Source: CAYSLU01 sp964431965 (GTDB lineage Bacteria; Verrucomicrobiota; Kiritimatiellia; CAIKKV01; CAYSLU01). Taken from it: DNA of 64,000 bases. The position numbers were made by a program, and so were the translations under genes. Below the pieces are notes generated by a model, which was given only the letters and a program-made list of their open reading frames with translations, was not told the DNA's origin and made no database searches. Within the stretch, counting starts at the first letter, position 1. The number at the start of each line of letters is the position of its first letter. The stretch lies in the NCBI GenBank assembly GCA_964431965.1, contig CAYSLU010000016.1, positions 1 to 64,000 of the forward strand. The letters are read 5' to 3'. Below, piece by piece: positions 44,508 to 53,254 of this stretch.

Positions 44508-45716
44508 TCAGGCGCCGGCCGCGGCGGCGGGGTTATGCCACTGCTCGAGGGCGTCGCCGACGATCTCGACGGCTTCCTCGATTTCGGACTCCTTCACCGT
44601 CAGCGGCGGGAGGAATCGGACGACGGTATCCGCTGTCGCGCTCGCGATCAGGCCCATCTCGAGCAGGGTCGTCACGAACGGCTTGGACGGCTGATCGAGG
44701 ACCATGCCGACCATCAGGCCGCGGCCCCGAACGGCCTTCACGTGCTCGTAGCGTCCGACGAACGCGGAGAGCTGCTTCTGGAACGAGGCGCCGACCTTGG
44801 CGGCCCGCTGGACGAGCGCTTCCTCCTCGATGACGTCAAGCATCGCGAGCGCCGCGGCGCAGGCGAGGGGGTTGCCGCCGAACGTGCTGGCGTGGGTGCC
44901 CGGCTTGAAGACGTCGGACACCTTGGGGCTGGCGACCAGGGCGCCGATGGGGAACCCGTCGCCCAGCGACTTCGCGAGCGAGAAGGCGTCGGGCGTGATG
45001 CCGGCGTGCTGGAATCCGAACCAGTGGCCCGTCCGGCCGAGCCCGCACTGCACCTCGTCGCAGAGCATGAGCAGCTCGCGCTCGTCGCACAGGGCGCGCA
45101 CGGCCTTCAGGAACTCGACGTCGGCCGGAACGACTCCGCCTTCGCCCTGCACGGCCTCGAGCAAAATGGCGGCGGTCCGGTCGTTGACCTGCGCCTTGAC
45201 CGACTCGATGTCGTTGAACGTGGCGAACGGGAACCCCTCGGGCATGGGCTCGAACCCGGCCTGATGCTTGGACTGGGCCGTGGCGGCGAGCGTCGCCAGC
45301 GTCCGCCCGTGGAAGGAGGACTGCATGGTGATGACTTCGAACTTCTTCGCCGGGCTGCCCCAGAGCCGCGCCAGCTTGATGAGCGCCTCGTTCGCCTCGG
45401 CGCCCGAGTTGCAGAAGAAGCACTTGCCGTTCATGGACAGCCGGCTCAGCCGCTCGGCGAGGCGCGCCTGGTTTTCCGTGTAGTAGAGGTTCGACACATG
45501 CATCAGCGTGGCGGCCTGCTGCTGGATGGCGGCTACCACCTTGGGGTGGCAGTGGCCGGCATTCACGACGGAGATCCCGGCCAGGAAGTCGAGGTAGACC
45601 TTCCCCTCGGCGTCCCACACGCGGGTGCCCTTGCCCTTCACGAGCGCGAGGCTCGGCGCGTAGGTGGGCAGCACGTACTTCTGGTATCGGTCTATGATGT
45701 CCTGGGTCTTACTCAT
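44508..45716 (-). CDS. argD: Acetylornithine aminotransferase
   Basis: 402 residues. A class III PLP enzyme: the Schiff-base Lys is in DAFSLAKSLGDGFPIGA, preceded by the LCDEVQCGLGRTG Asp motif, with the PLP-phosphate loop NSGAEANEALIKLAR and the opening FLAGISVVNAGHC. It transaminates N-acetylglutamate 5-semialdehyde to N-acetylornithine. It overlaps the argB end by 8 bases and is followed closely by argG. Confidence 0.95.
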   Translation of the reverse strand: MSKTQDIIDRYQKYVLPTYAPSLALVKGKGTRVWDAEGKVYLDFLAGISVVNAGHCHPKVVAAIQQQAATLMHVSNLYYTENQARLAERLSRLSMNGKCFFCNSGAEANEALIKLARLWGSPAKKFEVITMQSSFHGRTLATLAATAQSKHQAGFEPMPEGFPFATFNDIESVKAQVNDRTAAILLEAVQGEGGVVPADVEFLKAVRALCDERELLMLCDEVQCGLGRTGHWFGFQHAGITPDAFSLAKSLGDGFPIGALVASPKVSDVFKPGTHASTFGGNPLACAAALAMLDVIEEEALVQRAAKVGASFQKQLSAFVGRYEHVKAVRGRGLMVGMVLDQPSKPFVTTLLEMGLIASATADTVVRFLPPLTVKESEIEEAVEIVGDALEQWHNPAAAAGA

Positions 45717-46587
45717 CGTCCGTGATCTCCGTTCCGACTCCCTTGTCTGTAAAGATCTCGAGCAGCAGCGAGTGCGGCAGCCTGCCGTCGATGATGTGCA
45801 CCTTCTTCACGCCGGCCTGCAGAGCCTCCACGCCGCTGCGGATCTTCGGCAGCATCCCGCCGTCGATCACGCCCGTGCGGATCAGGTCCTCGACCTCCTG
45901 CACGCGGAGCGTCGACAGGATCGATTCCTCGTTGCCGCGGTCGCGCAGAAGCCCCGGCACGTCGGAGAGGAAGGCGAGCTTCCGGGCCTTGAGGGCCTTC
46001 GCCACGGCGGCGGCTGCATCGTCGGCGTTGAGGTTGTACTTCCGGCCGTCCGGCCCGAGGCCGAGCGGCGTGATGACCGGAATGGTCCGCTTCTTGATCC
46101 ACTCCCGGATCGGCTCGACGTTCACTTCCTGGATGTCGCCCACAAAGCCCCAGTCGAGCACGTCGCCGGTCTTCTCGTCGACCTCCGTCCGCCGCTGCAC
46201 GCGGAACACCGTGTCGCCGTCCAGCGTCACCGCCCGGGCGCCCTTGCTGCGCAGGACGGAGACGATGCCCGGGTTGATCTCGCTCTTGATGACCTGCTCG
46301 ACGATGGCGATCGTGGCCTCGTCCGTAACGCGCAGCCCCTTCACGAAGCGGGCCTTCAGATTGGCCTCGGCCATCTTCCGGGAAATGGCCTTTCCGCCGC
46401 CATGCACGACGACGGGAAGCATGCCCACGCACTCCATGAACGCCACGTCCGCCAGGATGCTGTCGTGGTGCGCCTTCTCCTCCATCGCGCTGCCGCCGAA
46501 CTTGACGACGATGGTCTCGTGGCGGAACTTCTGGATGTAGGGCAGGGCCTCGATCAGGACGTTGGCTTTCTCGATCAGCGTTTGCAT
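45709..46587 (-). CDS. argB: Acetylglutamate kinase
   Basis: 292 residues. Amino-acid-kinase fold with VVKFGGSAMEE, VVVHGGGKAIS, and LSDVPGLLRDRGNEES. The acetylglutamate-binding INADDAAAAVAKAL is present as LNADDAAAAV. The N-terminal helix (LIEKANVLIEALPYIQKF) resembles that of hexameric, arginine-inhibited enzymes, which fits with the recycling ArgJ upstream. It starts 10 bases after argJ. Confidence 0.96.
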   Translation of the reverse strand: MQTLIEKANVLIEALPYIQKFRHETIVVKFGGSAMEEKAHHDSILADVAFMECVGMLPVVVHGGGKAISRKMAEANLKARFVKGLRVTDEATIAIVEQVIKSEINPGIVSVLRSKGARAVTLDGDTVFRVQRRTEVDEKTGDVLDWGFVGDIQEVNVEPIREWIKKRTIPVITPLGLGPDGRKYNLNADDAAAAVAKALKARKLAFLSDVPGLLRDRGNEESILSTLRVQEVEDLIRTGVIDGGMLPKIRSGVEALQAGVKKVHIIDGRLPHSLLLEIFTDKGVGTEITDDE

Positions 46588-46597
46588 AGGCGGTGCT

Positions 46598-47806
46598 TCA
46601 GGTCATGTACTCGGCGTTGATCCGCACGTATTCCTCGCTGCAGTCCGCCGTGTACATCGTGTAAGCGGCATCTCCGAGGTGGAGGTCCACGGTCAGGCCG
46701 AACGCCGATCGCCGGAGGACTTCCTCGAGCTGGGGCAGCACGGCTTTTCCCGCCGGCCGGCCCTGCTGAAAGGCGACTATACCATCGTAGGATATATCGA
46801 CCAATTCTTCTTTGACGGCCGCGCCGGAGTAGCCGACGGCGGCGATGACGCGGCCCCAGTTCGGATCCCCCCCGAACCAGGAGGTCTTCACGAGGAGCGA
46901 GTTGGCGACGGCGCGGGCGGCCCGCGATGCGTCGTCGGGGCTCGCCGCGCCGCGGACCATGAGCGTCACGACGCGCGTGACGCCTTCTCCGTCGCGCACG
47001 ATCTTCAGGGCGAGCTCGCGCGTCACGGTGTTGACGGCCTCGACGAATGCCGGCCACTCCGGGTGCCGCTCGTTCAGGAGCGGGGCGCCCGACGCGCCAT
47101 TGGCCAGGATCAGGGCCGTATCGTTCGTGCTCTGGTCTCCGTCGACCGAGATCCGGTTGAAGCTCTGCTCGGCGGCCGCCGCGAGGCAGGTCCGCAGCGC
47201 GGCCGGCTCGACCGCGGCGTCCGTGGTCAGGAACGCGAGCATCGTGGCCATGTGGGGATCGATCATGCCGGCGCCCTTGGTCATGCCGCCGACGGTCACG
47301 TCGCGGCCGCCGATCTTCAGGCGGACCGCCACCTGCTTGTCGACGGTGTCGGTCGTCATGATGGCCTTGGCGGCCGCCGGCCCCCCGTCGGGGGACAGGG
47401 CGGCGGCGGCGGCGGGCATGGCTGCGGCAACCTTGTCCATGGGCATGAGCACGCCGATAGTGCCGGTGGAGCACACCAGAACGAGGGGCTCGGGAATCCC
47501 GAGCGCCGTGGCGGCGAGGGCGGCCATCTGGCGCGCGTCGGCTACGCCCTGCGCGCCGGTGCACGCGTTGGCGCACCCGCTGTTGACGACTATGGCCTGC
47601 GCCCGGCCGGATGCCGCCCGCTCCCGGCAGAGGTGGACGGGAGCGGCCTGGATGCGATTGGTCGTGAAGACCCCGGCGACCGCGGCCGGGGTATCCGACA
47701 TGACGATGGCCAGATCGTTCCGGGGTTTCTTGATTCCGGCGGTCACGGCGGAGGCCCGGAAGCCCCGGGCGGCGGTGACGCCGCCGTCTACGAAGGTCGT
47801 GGTCAT
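46598..47806 (-). CDS. argJ: Glutamate N-acetyltransferase / amino-acid acetyltransferase
   Basis: 402 residues. An Ntn-type self-processing enzyme: the cleavage site and nucleophile Thr lie in GAGMIDPHMATMLAFLTTD (Ala-Thr-Met-Leu), splitting it into alpha and beta chains. STGTIGVLMPMDK and VNSGCANACTG are also typical. It recycles acetyl groups from N-acetylornithine to glutamate, so no separate NAGS is strictly needed. The ATG at 47806 has a GGAG about 9 bases upstream. It begins just beyond the rpsI terminator and leads the arg operon. Confidence 0.95.
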   Translation of the reverse strand: MTTTFVDGGVTAARGFRASAVTAGIKKPRNDLAIVMSDTPAAVAGVFTTNRIQAAPVHLCRERAASGRAQAIVVNSGCANACTGAQGVADARQMAALAATALGIPEPLVLVCSTGTIGVLMPMDKVAAAMPAAAAALSPDGGPAAAKAIMTTDTVDKQVAVRLKIGGRDVTVGGMTKGAGMIDPHMATMLAFLTTDAAVEPAALRTCLAAAAEQSFNRISVDGDQSTNDTALILANGASGAPLLNERHPEWPAFVEAVNTVTRELALKIVRDGEGVTRVVTLMVRGAASPDDASRAARAVANSLLVKTSWFGGDPNWGRVIAAVGYSGAAVKEELVDISYDGIVAFQQGRPAGKAVLPQLEEVLRRSAFGLTVDLHLGDAAYTMYTADCSEEYVRINAEYMT

Positions 47807-47826
47807 GCTGCTGCTCCAATCGTCAG

Positions 47827-47870
47827 AAAAAAGTACGGCCTCGAACACGGGGGGCGTGGTTCGAGGCCGT
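47827..47870 (-). terminator. Rho-independent terminator after rpsI
   Basis: A perfect 12-base stem (ACGGCCTCGAAC / GTTCGAGGCCGT on the plus strand) with a 12-base loop, followed on the minus strand by T6. It lies between rpsI and argJ, separating the ribosomal operon from the arginine genes, although read-through could still feed argJ. Confidence 0.95.
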
Positions 47871-47900
47871 GAGGTTGCACGGGATGGCGACGCGAATAGC

Positions 47901-48299
47901 CTACCGCTTCGAGAACTGGAACCGCTTGCGGGCGCCGGGCTGCCCGTACTTCTTGCGTTCCTTCATTCGGGCGTCGCGAGTCAGGAGCCCGCTGTCCTTC
48001 AGCACCTCGCGGAGCGATCCGTCCACCAGAAGCAGGGCGCGGGCGAGACTGTGCCGCAGAGCGCCGGCCTGGCCGACCGTGCCGCCGCCGGAGAGGCTGG
48101 CCGACACATCGTACTTGCCGAGCATGTCGGTGATCTTCAGCGGCTGAACGATGAAGTTCCGGATGGCCTCAACGGGGAAGTACTGCTTGAAATCCACCTT
48201 GTTGACGACGCACTTGCCGGAACCGGCCCGGAGTTCGACGCGGGCGACGGCTGTCTTGCGCCGGCCCGTTGCACTGTACTTGGTCGTTGTCTCAGCCAC
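47901..48299 (-). CDS. rpsI: 30S ribosomal protein S9
   Basis: 132 residues. It opens with TTTKYSATGRRKTAVARV, has the SGGGTVGQAGALRHSLARAL block, and ends in the basic KYGQPGARKRFQFSKR tail that reaches the P-site tRNA. Usual length. It follows rplM by 18 bases, the normal L13-S9 pairing, and ends in the terminator at 47827-47870. Confidence 0.98.
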   Translation of the reverse strand: MAETTTKYSATGRRKTAVARVELRAGSGKCVVNKVDFKQYFPVEAIRNFIVQPLKITDMLGKYDVSASLSGGGTVGQAGALRHSLARALLLVDGSLREVLKDSGLLTRDARMKERKKYGQPGARKRFQFSKR

Positions 48300-48317
48300 G
48301 CTTCACCTTCCTTCGCT

Positions 48318-48749
48318 TCACTTAAGCTCGACGGCCTTGGGTTGCTGCGCCGTGTGGGGGTGCGCCTCTCCGGCGTAGACCTTCAGGCGACGGAACACCT
48401 CTCGGCTCATGTGGTTGCGCGGCAGCATGCCGTGAACCGCTTCCTCAACCATGCGCTCCGGATTGCGCTCCCGGACGAACGCCGCGGTGCGAACGTCGAG
48501 GCCGCCGCGGTACCCGCTGAAGCGCTGGTACGTCTTGCTGGTTTCCTTGGCGCCCGTCAACTTCACCTTCTCGGCGTTGATCACGACGACGAAGTCGCCC
48601 GTGTCGACGTGAGGGGTGAAGATGGGCTTGCCCCGGCCGCGCAGGAGGTTAGTGACCCCGACGGCCAAGCGCCCCAGGGGCTTTTCGGCAGCGTCTACGA
48701 CATACCACTGACGCTGGATATCGGACTCTTTAGGTAAACTAGTCTTCAC
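48318..48749 (-). CDS. rplM: 50S ribosomal protein L13
   Basis: 143 residues, the usual L13 length. Blocks WYVVDAAEKPLGRLA, GDFVVVINAEKVKLTG and MLPRNHMSREVFRRLKVY are intact. The start is GTG at 48749, seven bases after a GGGAG site. The frame stays open for about 1.8 kb upstream only because that region is the shadow of other genes and intergenic DNA. A strong promoter sits just upstream. Confidence 0.97.
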   Translation of the reverse strand: MKTSLPKESDIQRQWYVVDAAEKPLGRLAVGVTNLLRGRGKPIFTPHVDTGDFVVVINAEKVKLTGAKETSKTYQRFSGYRGGLDVRTAAFVRERNPERMVEEAVHGMLPRNHMSREVFRRLKVYAGEAHPHTAQQPKAVELK

Positions 48750-48783
48750 AATGCCGCTCCCTCTCAAAGAAGAAAGACGGAGA

Positions 48784-48812
48784 AATCTAGTGGAATGCCC
48801 CGCCTGTGTCAA
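48784..48812 (-). promoter_or_regulatory. Near-consensus sigma70 promoter for rplM-rpsI
   Basis: On the minus strand: TTGACA (48812-48807, perfect), a 17-base spacer, TAGATT (48789-48784). Transcription would begin about 28-30 bases before the GTG start of rplM. It is the best sigma70-type promoter in the window. Confidence 0.85.
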
Positions 48813-48994
48813 CGGGTTCGTAAAAAAATCGGGGAGATGGCCGCAATCGGGCCGGGTGGTCTTCGGCGGTCGGGGCTGGCGGGGCCGGGCGGCCGCGCGG
48901 CGCGTCCGCCATCGAGCCGGTCCGACGCCTGGGCCACCGAGTATGGCTGCAGTGCATGGATGTTCGGGGGGGGAGGAAAGCGCGACGCCGTCGA

Positions 48995-50485
48995 TCAAGC
49001 CAGCGCTACGATCCCCCAGGTCTTGAGCTGCGGCACAACCAGTCGGGTGGTCCCGGCGATCAGCTCCAGCGCAAGCGGCGCCTCGCCGTGCTCCACGTCG
49101 TGCCACCGCGCGGACGTGAAGGCTCGCCTGAAGAGCGAAGCGGGCAGGTCGACCGTTACGTTCTGCTGCGGAACCACCGCGTCCCGCGCCGACTCGTAGC
49201 GCAGGTTCAGCAGGTGAACGACGGCCGTGCCGTCGGCGCGTTCGCGCGGGAACAGCCAGACGTCGCCGGCGCGGAGCGGTTCGGGATGGCCATAGTCCAG
49301 CAGATCCTGGAGGCGGCGCCGGGCGGCGGGCGTCTCGAACGACGTCGGGACCCCGGGTGGTGCGGCGAGGGGCCCGACCGTGCGGGTTTCCCGGAAGAGC
49401 GCCGGATTGGCCCGGACGAAGCGGTAGACCGGCGCATACGCACCGGTCGGGCCGTGGTACCACTGCGTGCCGATGCCGGGCAGGTAGCACCACGCCTTGT
49501 GCGGAGCCATGAGCCGCTGCCCGCAGGCATAGGCCAGGCCGATCCACAGGCGGGCCAGGTGGTGGGCATGGTGCTCCTTGATCCACGCCCAGTCGGCGCC
49601 GCGGGCTGTGGCGGCCATCGGCTTTCCGAGCGACTCCGCCATCCGGTAGGCCCGCACGGCATTCAGCAGGCCGCCCGTTCCCTGCGCCGCGTTGTGCGCA
49701 ACCTCCCCGACGAGGTGCGTGAGGTGCGGCGCGACCACGACGTGCGCCAGATCTGGCAGCGCGGTGTTCGCGCTGAGCGTGATCGGGCGCTCGACGATCT
49801 CGGCCGCCAGCCGGCCCAACTGCCGGACGTTCTCCGCCGCGCGCAGGAGCTGGTAGCTGACGAACTCCTCGTGGAGCGGCATCTGGGTCTGGCGGGCGAT
49901 GTAGTCGTCGCGTGAGGCGGCGAGCTTCCGGACCAACTCCCGATAGTCGAACCCGTCGAACGAGGTAACCCCGGCTTCGGCTTTCAGGCTCGGCGTGTCG
50001 GTTCGCCGCAGGTGCTCGCCGAAGGCCGCGATGCAGAAATCGCAGAAGCATCCGCCGTATTCGATGGTCGGGTGAGCCGAGCCCAAGTGGTCGTCGATAT
50101 GCAATCCGGCCGCGCCCCCGGCCATGGCCTCCGCCACCTTGGCCCGCAGGTGGGCGCGGTATGCGGGATGGCTGAAGCAGCCCCATAGGCTGGGGGTGCC
50201 CTGGTGCGTAACGTCCGGGAGCCAGGGAACGGCGATGGGTTGGCCCGCCATGTCGCGGACCGTGGCCGCGCGCAGGTCCGCGTGGTGGTGAAGCGCGGCG
50301 GCGCCCGCGGTGAGGCACCAGACGTCGCCGGTGGCGTGGACGCCCAGCGCCGTCAGCCGGCGGACCTCTTCGCCGGTGTGCGCGCCGCCCCAGGCGCAGA
50401 CCGTGGCCCCGTACTCCGTGAGGACGGAGTCCGTTCCGGGCACATACATGAAGACGACATCGTCCGCCTCGAGCGTCGCTCGCAT
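48995..50485 (-). CDS. Putative TIM-barrel glycoside-hydrolase-like protein
   Basis: 496 residues from the chosen ATG. I do not recognise a named family. The first ~350 residues look like a barrel: a VVFMYVPGTDSV strand, an AAGLHIDDHLGSAHPTIEYG strand with paired Asp, a Cys-rich GGCFCDFCIAAFGEHL loop, and ITLSANTALPDLAHV. A smaller C-terminal beta domain follows (VWLFPRERADGTAVVHLLNL to the end), as in GH-like proteins with a beta-sandwich tail. A similar CxxC loop (CFCEHC) occurs in the protein at 53251-54540, suggesting the two are related. No signal peptide is seen. The start at 50485 has AAAGGAA 11 bases upstream; a start at 50560 is possible. Confidence 0.6.
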   Translation of the reverse strand: MRATLEADDVVFMYVPGTDSVLTEYGATVCAWGGAHTGEEVRRLTALGVHATGDVWCLTAGAAALHHHADLRAATVRDMAGQPIAVPWLPDVTHQGTPSLWGCFSHPAYRAHLRAKVAEAMAGGAAGLHIDDHLGSAHPTIEYGGCFCDFCIAAFGEHLRRTDTPSLKAEAGVTSFDGFDYRELVRKLAASRDDYIARQTQMPLHEEFVSYQLLRAAENVRQLGRLAAEIVERPITLSANTALPDLAHVVVAPHLTHLVGEVAHNAAQGTGGLLNAVRAYRMAESLGKPMAATARGADWAWIKEHHAHHLARLWIGLAYACGQRLMAPHKAWCYLPGIGTQWYHGPTGAYAPVYRFVRANPALFRETRTVGPLAAPPGVPTSFETPAARRRLQDLLDYGHPEPLRAGDVWLFPRERADGTAVVHLLNLRYESARDAVVPQQNVTVDLPASLFRRAFTSARWHDVEHGEAPLALELIAGTTRLVVPQLKTWGIVALA

Positions 50486-50631
50486 CGCCAAGCCGGTTCC
50501 TTTCGGCCGCATGCCGCCGGCGCATGCCGGCGAGCGGGAGGGCGGAGTAAACCACTTCACGGAGCAGTGGTCAAACCGGTCGCGTCAGACGGCCTCCGGT
50601 CATGAGTTTCTTCATGGTCAGGCCGATGTGC

Positions 50632-51909
50632 TCAGTCGATCCAAACGCCGTACACTTCCGTGCGTTCCGCGGGCTGGCACCCGGCGCCCGTGAGGCCGTG
50701 TGTGTAGAGGACGAGCGGGCGGGACAGGTCGGCTCCGGGGCCGATGCGCATGATGTTCGGCAGCCAGTTGGGCGCGGCCGACGAGCGACTGATCTGCGAG
50801 GACTCGAAGGAGCGGCCGCTGTCCGTGGAGGCCATCAGGAAGCACTCCGTGCTCGGGGCTCCCCAGATGGAGGCCGCGCCCTGCGTTTCGTCGCGGCGGG
50901 CCGCCATGACGGCGGCCAGCAACCGTCCCCGCGCATCGCAGGTGAGTGTGCCGCCCGAAATCAGCCAGCCTTCCGGCAGTAGCGGGTTCAGGGCGGTCAC
51001 GTCCCAGCGGTTCTCTCGGAACACGCACAGCGAGTGGCCTGCGCGGGTGCTGCCCAGGTCGCCGGTGAGCGCCACGGGGCTGCCCTCGGCGTCCACGGTC
51101 AGCGCGTGCAGGTAGGGGTTTTCCCCGCGGCACGGCACGGCGAAGGCCGGATCGTAGGCCAGGGGCAGCTTCGCCGGTCGCCCGTCGAGGCCGGCCCAGG
51201 TCTCGCCTCCATCGGCGGATCTCAGTACACAGCAGCCGCGGCTGGTGCCGGTCGAGCCGCAGCAGTACATGAATCCCAGGTAGAGCGTGTCCTGCGGACC
51301 GACGACCAGCCCGGCATTGAAGAACGTGTAGTCGTAGCGCTCGGTCATGCGGGTGACCTTGGTGACGAGGTCCACGACGTTGCGGTCCGACAGGCGCCGC
51401 TCATACATGCAGTCGGACGGGGTGGGGCCTCCGCGATAGGCGAGGTGGTCGCGGCCCTGCGAGTCGGTGACGAGCGAGGCGTAGGTGGCGCCGTAACCGG
51501 TGCTGATGACGTGCCGCCAGCGGCTGCAGTCGTTCGGCCGCTCGGTTTCGAGCAGCTTGAAGCGGGCGGCATTCCAGACGTTTGCGCCGCCGAACCCGTG
51601 CGGGCCGTAGGCGAGGCGCAGGCGTCCATCCGGCGCGAGCGAGAGGCAGGGGGACGCGTGGTTGTCGTGGCCATCGCCCACGCGGACGGTATCGGACCAT
51701 GTATTCGTGGTGTGATCGAACGACCGCACCCGCACGCCGGAGACGGCGTCCAGCCACGTCGCATGGGTCCGGGCGCCCGTCCGGACGGACTTGTTTGACG
51801 GCTCGTATGCCGAGGCTCGCGTTGATCCGCTGTCGGACAGCAGGAACGGCTCGCTGGGTGTTGCGGCTCGCGGCATGCGAGCCGCCCGATGTCCCCGTGT
51901 CTGTGTCAT
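50632..51909 (-). CDS. BNR-repeat (sialidase-like beta-propeller) protein
   Basis: 425 residues. Repeated Asp-box-like segments (RSADGGETWAGL, ASTDSGRSFESS) and propeller strands such as HATWLDAVSGVRVRSFDH, SPCLSLAPDGRLRLAYG and LHALTVDAEGSPVAL suggest a beta-propeller of the BNR_4 type. Members are sialidases, exo-glycosidases or binding proteins. The Arg triad of true sialidases was not identified. The ATG at 51909 follows GGGAGC by 5 bases. No export signal is evident. It lies 13 bases after the DegT-type aminotransferase gene, in the same cluster. Confidence 0.7.
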   Translation of the reverse strand: MTQTRGHRAARMPRAATPSEPFLLSDSGSTRASAYEPSNKSVRTGARTHATWLDAVSGVRVRSFDHTTNTWSDTVRVGDGHDNHASPCLSLAPDGRLRLAYGPHGFGGANVWNAARFKLLETERPNDCSRWRHVISTGYGATYASLVTDSQGRDHLAYRGGPTPSDCMYERRLSDRNVVDLVTKVTRMTERYDYTFFNAGLVVGPQDTLYLGFMYCCGSTGTSRGCCVLRSADGGETWAGLDGRPAKLPLAYDPAFAVPCRGENPYLHALTVDAEGSPVALTGDLGSTRAGHSLCVFRENRWDVTALNPLLPEGWLISGGTLTCDARGRLLAAVMAARRDETQGAASIWGAPSTECFLMASTDSGRSFESSQISRSSAAPNWLPNIMRIGPGADLSRPLVLYTHGLTGAGCQPAERTEVYGVWID

Positions 51910-51922
51910 GGCGCTCCCGGAA

Positions 51923-53254
51923 CTACCGGCGTTCCTCAGTCGCCATCCGATAGCGACGGGACGGCGTCGCCGGCCGGATCTCACGGGCGTTCGCGATGAC
52001 CTTTTCCACGGCGGCGGCGACGTCGTCCACGTCGGCTTCCGTGCCGAGCAGCAGATTCTGGCCGAGCCAGACGGCCTGGCTGCGGCAGGCTAGCTCGGCG
52101 ACCGGGCACTGGGCCTCGCAGGCGGCGTAGTCCACGTCCTCGTGGTAGGGCGTGCCGAGCGGGAACGAGCCGTTGATGAACTCCTTCCGGATGAACATGG
52201 GGTTTCGATAGAGCGGGAACGTGTAGCCGCTGAACGCGGGCACGCCCTCCGCCTCGAGCGCGCGGATGAAGTCGGCCCGGGAAACCCCGACCTCGCGCGG
52301 GTCGTATCGGAACATGTAGATGTGGTGGCCGTGGAGCGTGGCTCGGGGGTCTTGGACCAGCGGGCGGATGCCGGTGATCCGGGCCAACTGCGCGGAGAGC
52401 TGCTTCGCGCGCTTCTGGCGGAGCCGCACTTGAGGGCCGAGGCGGCGGAGCTGCGCGCGCAGCAGCGCGGCCTGGAACTCGGTCATCCGGTAGTTCCAGC
52501 CGAGGCGGTGGAACTCGTACCACGGGCGGCCGACCTCGCGGCCGGCCCAGAGCAGTGATTCGCACCGCGCGGCCAGGTCGCGATCGTTCGTACACACGAT
52601 GCCGCCTTCGCCGCACGTCATGTTCTTGCTTGCCTGGAAGCTGAACGAGCTGAAGCGGCCAAATGAGCCCGCCTTGCGGCCGTTCCACTCGCAGCCGTGC
52701 GCGTGCGCGGCGTCCTCGATCACGGCCAGGCCGCGTGCGCCGGCGATGTGGAGGATGCGGTCCATGTCGGCCGGCTGCCCGCCGAAGTGGACGACCATGA
52801 TGGCCCGCGTGCGCGGCGTGATCGCGCCCTCGATGCGGTCGGGATCGATGTTGTACGTGTCCGGGTGGATATCGACGAACACGGGGACGAGGTTGTTCTG
52901 CAGCACGCAGCTGGCGCTGGCGACATAGGTGTAGGCGGGCACGATGATCTCGTCGCCGATTCCGTACCCCAGCGCGCGGATGCCCATTTCGAGCGTGCCG
53001 GTTCCGTTGGCGGCCGCGATGCCGTAGCGGCACTCGTGGGCCTTCGCGAAGGCCTCCTGGAACTGGACAACCTGGCTGCGGGCACCCTGGCCGGGCTCGG
53101 CCATCTCCACGCCCTGGCCGAACGCGAAGCGCCACCACTTGCCGCTGCGCAGCACGCGCAGCAACGCCTGCTCCTCGCTCCGGTCCCACACCGGCCACGC
53201 CGCGAAGGGCTTCCGGCGGACGGGCTTCCCTCCGTTGATCGCGAGCTTGCTCAT
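51923..53254 (-). CDS. DegT/DnrJ/EryC1-family PLP aminotransferase
   Basis: 443 residues. A sugar-type aminotransferase: the PLP Lys is in FSFQASKNMTCGEGG, the Asp in LAVIEDAAHAHGCEW, and the substrate region is GWNYRMTEFQAALLRAQL. The opening LAINGGKPVRRKPFAAWPVW is typical of the AHBA-synthase/StsC-like branch. It makes amino sugars, aminocyclitols or related compounds from keto substrates. Its ATG overlaps the stop of the preceding TIM-barrel gene (ATGA), and BNR and barrel genes flank it, suggesting amino-sugar or aminocyclitol metabolism. Confidence 0.87.
   Translation of the reverse strand: MSKLAINGGKPVRRKPFAAWPVWDRSEEQALLRVLRSGKWWRFAFGQGVEMAEPGQGARSQVVQFQEAFAKAHECRYGIAAANGTGTLEMGIRALGYGIGDEIIVPAYTYVASASCVLQNNLVPVFVDIHPDTYNIDPDRIEGAITPRTRAIMVVHFGGQPADMDRILHIAGARGLAVIEDAAHAHGCEWNGRKAGSFGRFSSFSFQASKNMTCGEGGIVCTNDRDLAARCESLLWAGREVGRPWYEFHRLGWNYRMTEFQAALLRAQLRRLGPQVRLRQKRAKQLSAQLARITGIRPLVQDPRATLHGHHIYMFRYDPREVGVSRADFIRALEAEGVPAFSGYTFPLYRNPMFIRKEFINGSFPLGTPYHEDVDYAACEAQCPVAELACRSQAVWLGQNLLLGTEADVDDVAAAVEKVIANAREIRPATPSRRYRMATEERR

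Noticed and set aside
43308..45725. 805-residue plus-strand frame opposite argG and argD
   Set aside because: Composition is Val/Asp/Gly/Arg-rich and matches nothing; the opposing genes are complete and in a clear operon.
48840..48990. Terminator for the barrel-protein gene before the rplM promoter
   Set aside because: A seven-T run on the minus strand (ATTTTTTTAC, 48821-48830) exists, but I could not find a convincing stem directly in front of it.
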